Shown here in pieces: positions 4,808-5,820 of a stretch of DNA of 5,820 nucleotides; the stretch's first letter is position 1; each line of letters opens with the position of its first letter. The notes under the pieces are model-generated. The model saw only the letters and a list, made by a program, of their open reading frames with translations. It made no database searches and was not told the origin of the DNA. This stretch comes from Gammaproteobacteria bacterium (GTDB taxonomy: Bacteria; Pseudomonadota; Gammaproteobacteria; DSM-26407). A program made the translations under genes and the position numbers. The stretch is taken from positions 1 to 5,820 of the forward strand of contig JAQVKR010000190.1 of assembly GCA_028694565.1 (NCBI GenBank), in the 5' to 3' direction.

Positions 4808-5647
4808 ATGTCCACCTATGCCATCGGCGACCTGCAGGGCTGCCTCGACTCGCTGCTGCGGCTGCTGGAGCAGATCCGCTTCGACCCGGCCCATGACCGG
4901 ATCTGGTTCACCGGCGACCTGGTCAACCGCGGCCCCCGCTCCCTGGAGACCCTGCGCTACGTCCGCGACCTGGGCGCGGCCGCCGTCACCGTGCTGGGCA
5001 ACCACGACCTGCACCTGCTGGCCATCGCCGCCGATCACGGCCGGCTGAAGAAGAAGGACACCCTGGCGGCCATCCTGGCGGCGCCGGATCGCGACGAGCT
5101 GCTGGGCTGGCTGGCCGCCCGGCCCCTCCTCCACCACGACCCCGGGCTCGGCTTCACCCTGGTCCACGCCGGCCTGCCGCCCGAGTGGGATCTCGCCACC
5201 GCGCAAGGCTGCGCCGCGGAGCTGGAGACGGTGCTGCGCGGCCCCGGCGCCGGGGCCTTCTACGCCCACATGTACGGCAACCTCCCCGATCGCTGGGACC
5301 CCCGCCTGGAGGGCTGGGAACGCCTGCGCTACATCACCAACTGCTTCACCCGCCTGCGCTACTGCGACCGCCAGGGCCGGCTGGAGCTGACCGAGAAGGG
5401 CCCGCCGGGCTCCCAGGCCAAAGGGCTGATGCCCTGGTTCCACGTCCCCGGCCGCGCCAGCGCCGGCCTGCGCATCCTCTTCGGCCACTGGTCCACCCTC
5501 GCCCTGGCGCACGTGGAGGATACCGGGGTCTACCCGCTGGACAGCGGCTGCATCTGGGGGGGAGGGCTCACCGCGCTGGAGCTGGAGACCGGGCGGCGGA
5601 CCACCCTGCAGTGCCCGGAGACCCTGCATCCCGGGAAAGGGCTGTAG
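4808..5647 (+). CDS. apaH: Symmetrical bis(5'-nucleosyl)-tetraphosphatase (diadenosine tetraphosphatase)
   Basis: ApaH splits diadenosine tetraphosphate symmetrically into two ADP and limits Ap4A build-up under stress; in E. coli it also removes Np4 caps from RNA. It belongs to the PPP-type metallophosphatases. The product is 279 residues against 280 in E. coli. The metal-binding series is complete: GDLQG (7-11, Gln where protein phosphatases have His, as in E. coli ApaH), GDLVNRG (36-42), GNHD (64-67), HAG (120-122) and GHW (226-228), followed by the conserved DSGCIWGG (245-252). It is cytoplasmic. ATG 4808 fits the family start exactly; no strong Shine-Dalgarno is visible, and the gap to the membrane protein gene is 44 bp without a convincing promoter or hairpin, so read-through from apaG is likely. 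Confidence 0.97.
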   Translation: MSTYAIGDLQGCLDSLLRLLEQIRFDPAHDRIWFTGDLVNRGPRSLETLRYVRDLGAAAVTVLGNHDLHLLAIAADHGRLKKKDTLAAILAAPDRDELLGWLAARPLLHHDPGLGFTLVHAGLPPEWDLATAQGCAAELETVLRGPGAGAFYAHMYGNLPDRWDPRLEGWERLRYITNCFTRLRYCDRQGRLELTEKGPPGSQAKGLMPWFHVPGRASAGLRILFGHWSTLALAHVEDTGVYPLDSGCIWGGGLTALELETGRRTTLQCPETLHPGKGL

Positions 5648-5670
5648 CAGGGGGCGGCCGCGGGTGGGCC

Positions 5671-5723
5671 GGGCCGGCCCTCCCCGGTCGCCGGGTGGAA
5701 GATGGCCCGGGCGGGGCCCCGCC
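5671..5723. repeat. Cluster of GC palindromes after apaH
   Basis: Three perfect inverted repeats lie close together: GGGCCGGCCC (5671-5680), CCCGG-TCG-CCGGG (5683-5695) and GGCGGGGCCCCGCC (5710-5723). They occupy the space downstream of apaH, where transcription should end, and may help termination. None has a T tract, and such words are common in DNA this GC-rich. Confidence 0.3.
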
Positions 5724-5777
5724 GCCTCAGCATCCGCTCCCCGCCTGCCCCGGCCCCGCGAATCCCGTCAATCCGGT

Positions 5778-5820
5778 CTATTCCCCCTTGCCCGACGCCC
5801 CGGTCCGCTCCAGTACCCGG
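5778..5820 (-). CDS. Possible 3' tip of a - strand gene running off the right edge
   Basis: Reading the - strand from the right edge, one frame gives RVLERTGASGKGE followed by TAG at 5778-5780. This looks like an ordinary polar C-terminal tail, and a gene convergent with apaH would explain the palindrome cluster between them. Only 13 codons are visible, so it cannot be identified and could be chance. The rest of 5648-5777 shows no gene I can support. Confidence 0.25.
   Translation of the reverse strand, partial: RVLERTGASGKGE

Noticed and set aside
4562..5629. Long antisense open frame of 355 codons opposite apaH
   Set aside because: It is a Gln/Gly/Val/Ala-rich shadow of apaH with no recognisable motif; apaH has all its metal-binding motifs.
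1..5820. tRNA, rRNA, CRISPR array, insertion sequence or phage genes
   Set aside because: I looked for cloverleaf arms, regularly spaced repeats, transposase motifs and terminal repeats and saw none.

Overview
This window is very GC-rich, densely coded chromosomal DNA. It looks like a gammaproteobacterium, because the rsmA, apaG and apaH products resemble their Escherichia coli counterparts motif for motif. The high GC suggests a halophilic or sulfur-oxidising lineage such as the Chromatiales/Ectothiorhodospiraceae, but that placement is inference and nothing here names a genus.

Layout, left to right. The 3' half of rsmA (16S rRNA adenine dimethyltransferase) runs in from the left edge, followed closely by a UspA-type universal stress protein gene on the + strand. 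Two - strand genes come next: an exported GlcG/HbpS-family protein, then an unrecognised 70-residue protein. They meet the usp gene tail to tail across a GC-rich inverted repeat. A divergent region of about 150 bp (1637-1785) separates them from a + strand pair, pgl (6-phosphogluconolactonase) and glk (glucokinase), which overlap at ATGA. After about 200 bp of intergenic DNA with two perfect hairpins come apaG, a DUF2238/YjdF-like membrane protein gene that begins 1 bp after the apaG stop, and apaH (diadenosine tetraphosphatase). The last 170 bp are GC-rich palindromic DNA, possibly ending in the 3' tip of a - strand gene.

How the genes relate. In E. coli rsmA, apaG and apaH are contiguous. 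Here the same order and strand are kept, but about 3.3 kb lies between rsmA and apaG, and the membrane protein gene lies between apaG and apaH. Pgl and Glk supply two steps of glucose entry into the oxidative pentose-phosphate or Entner-Doudoroff route: Glk makes glucose-6-phosphate and Pgl hydrolyses 6-phosphogluconolactone. The linking enzyme Zwf is not in the window. The best regulatory signal is upstream of the GlcG-family gene: a sigma70-like promoter with a perfect 13-bp palindrome just downstream of the expected start site, which suggests repressor control.

No tRNA, rRNA, CRISPR, insertion sequence or phage gene was seen. Most of the window is housekeeping or central metabolism. The less explained parts are the 70-residue protein, the GlcG-family lipid-free exported protein with its operator, and the membrane protein inside the apa cluster.
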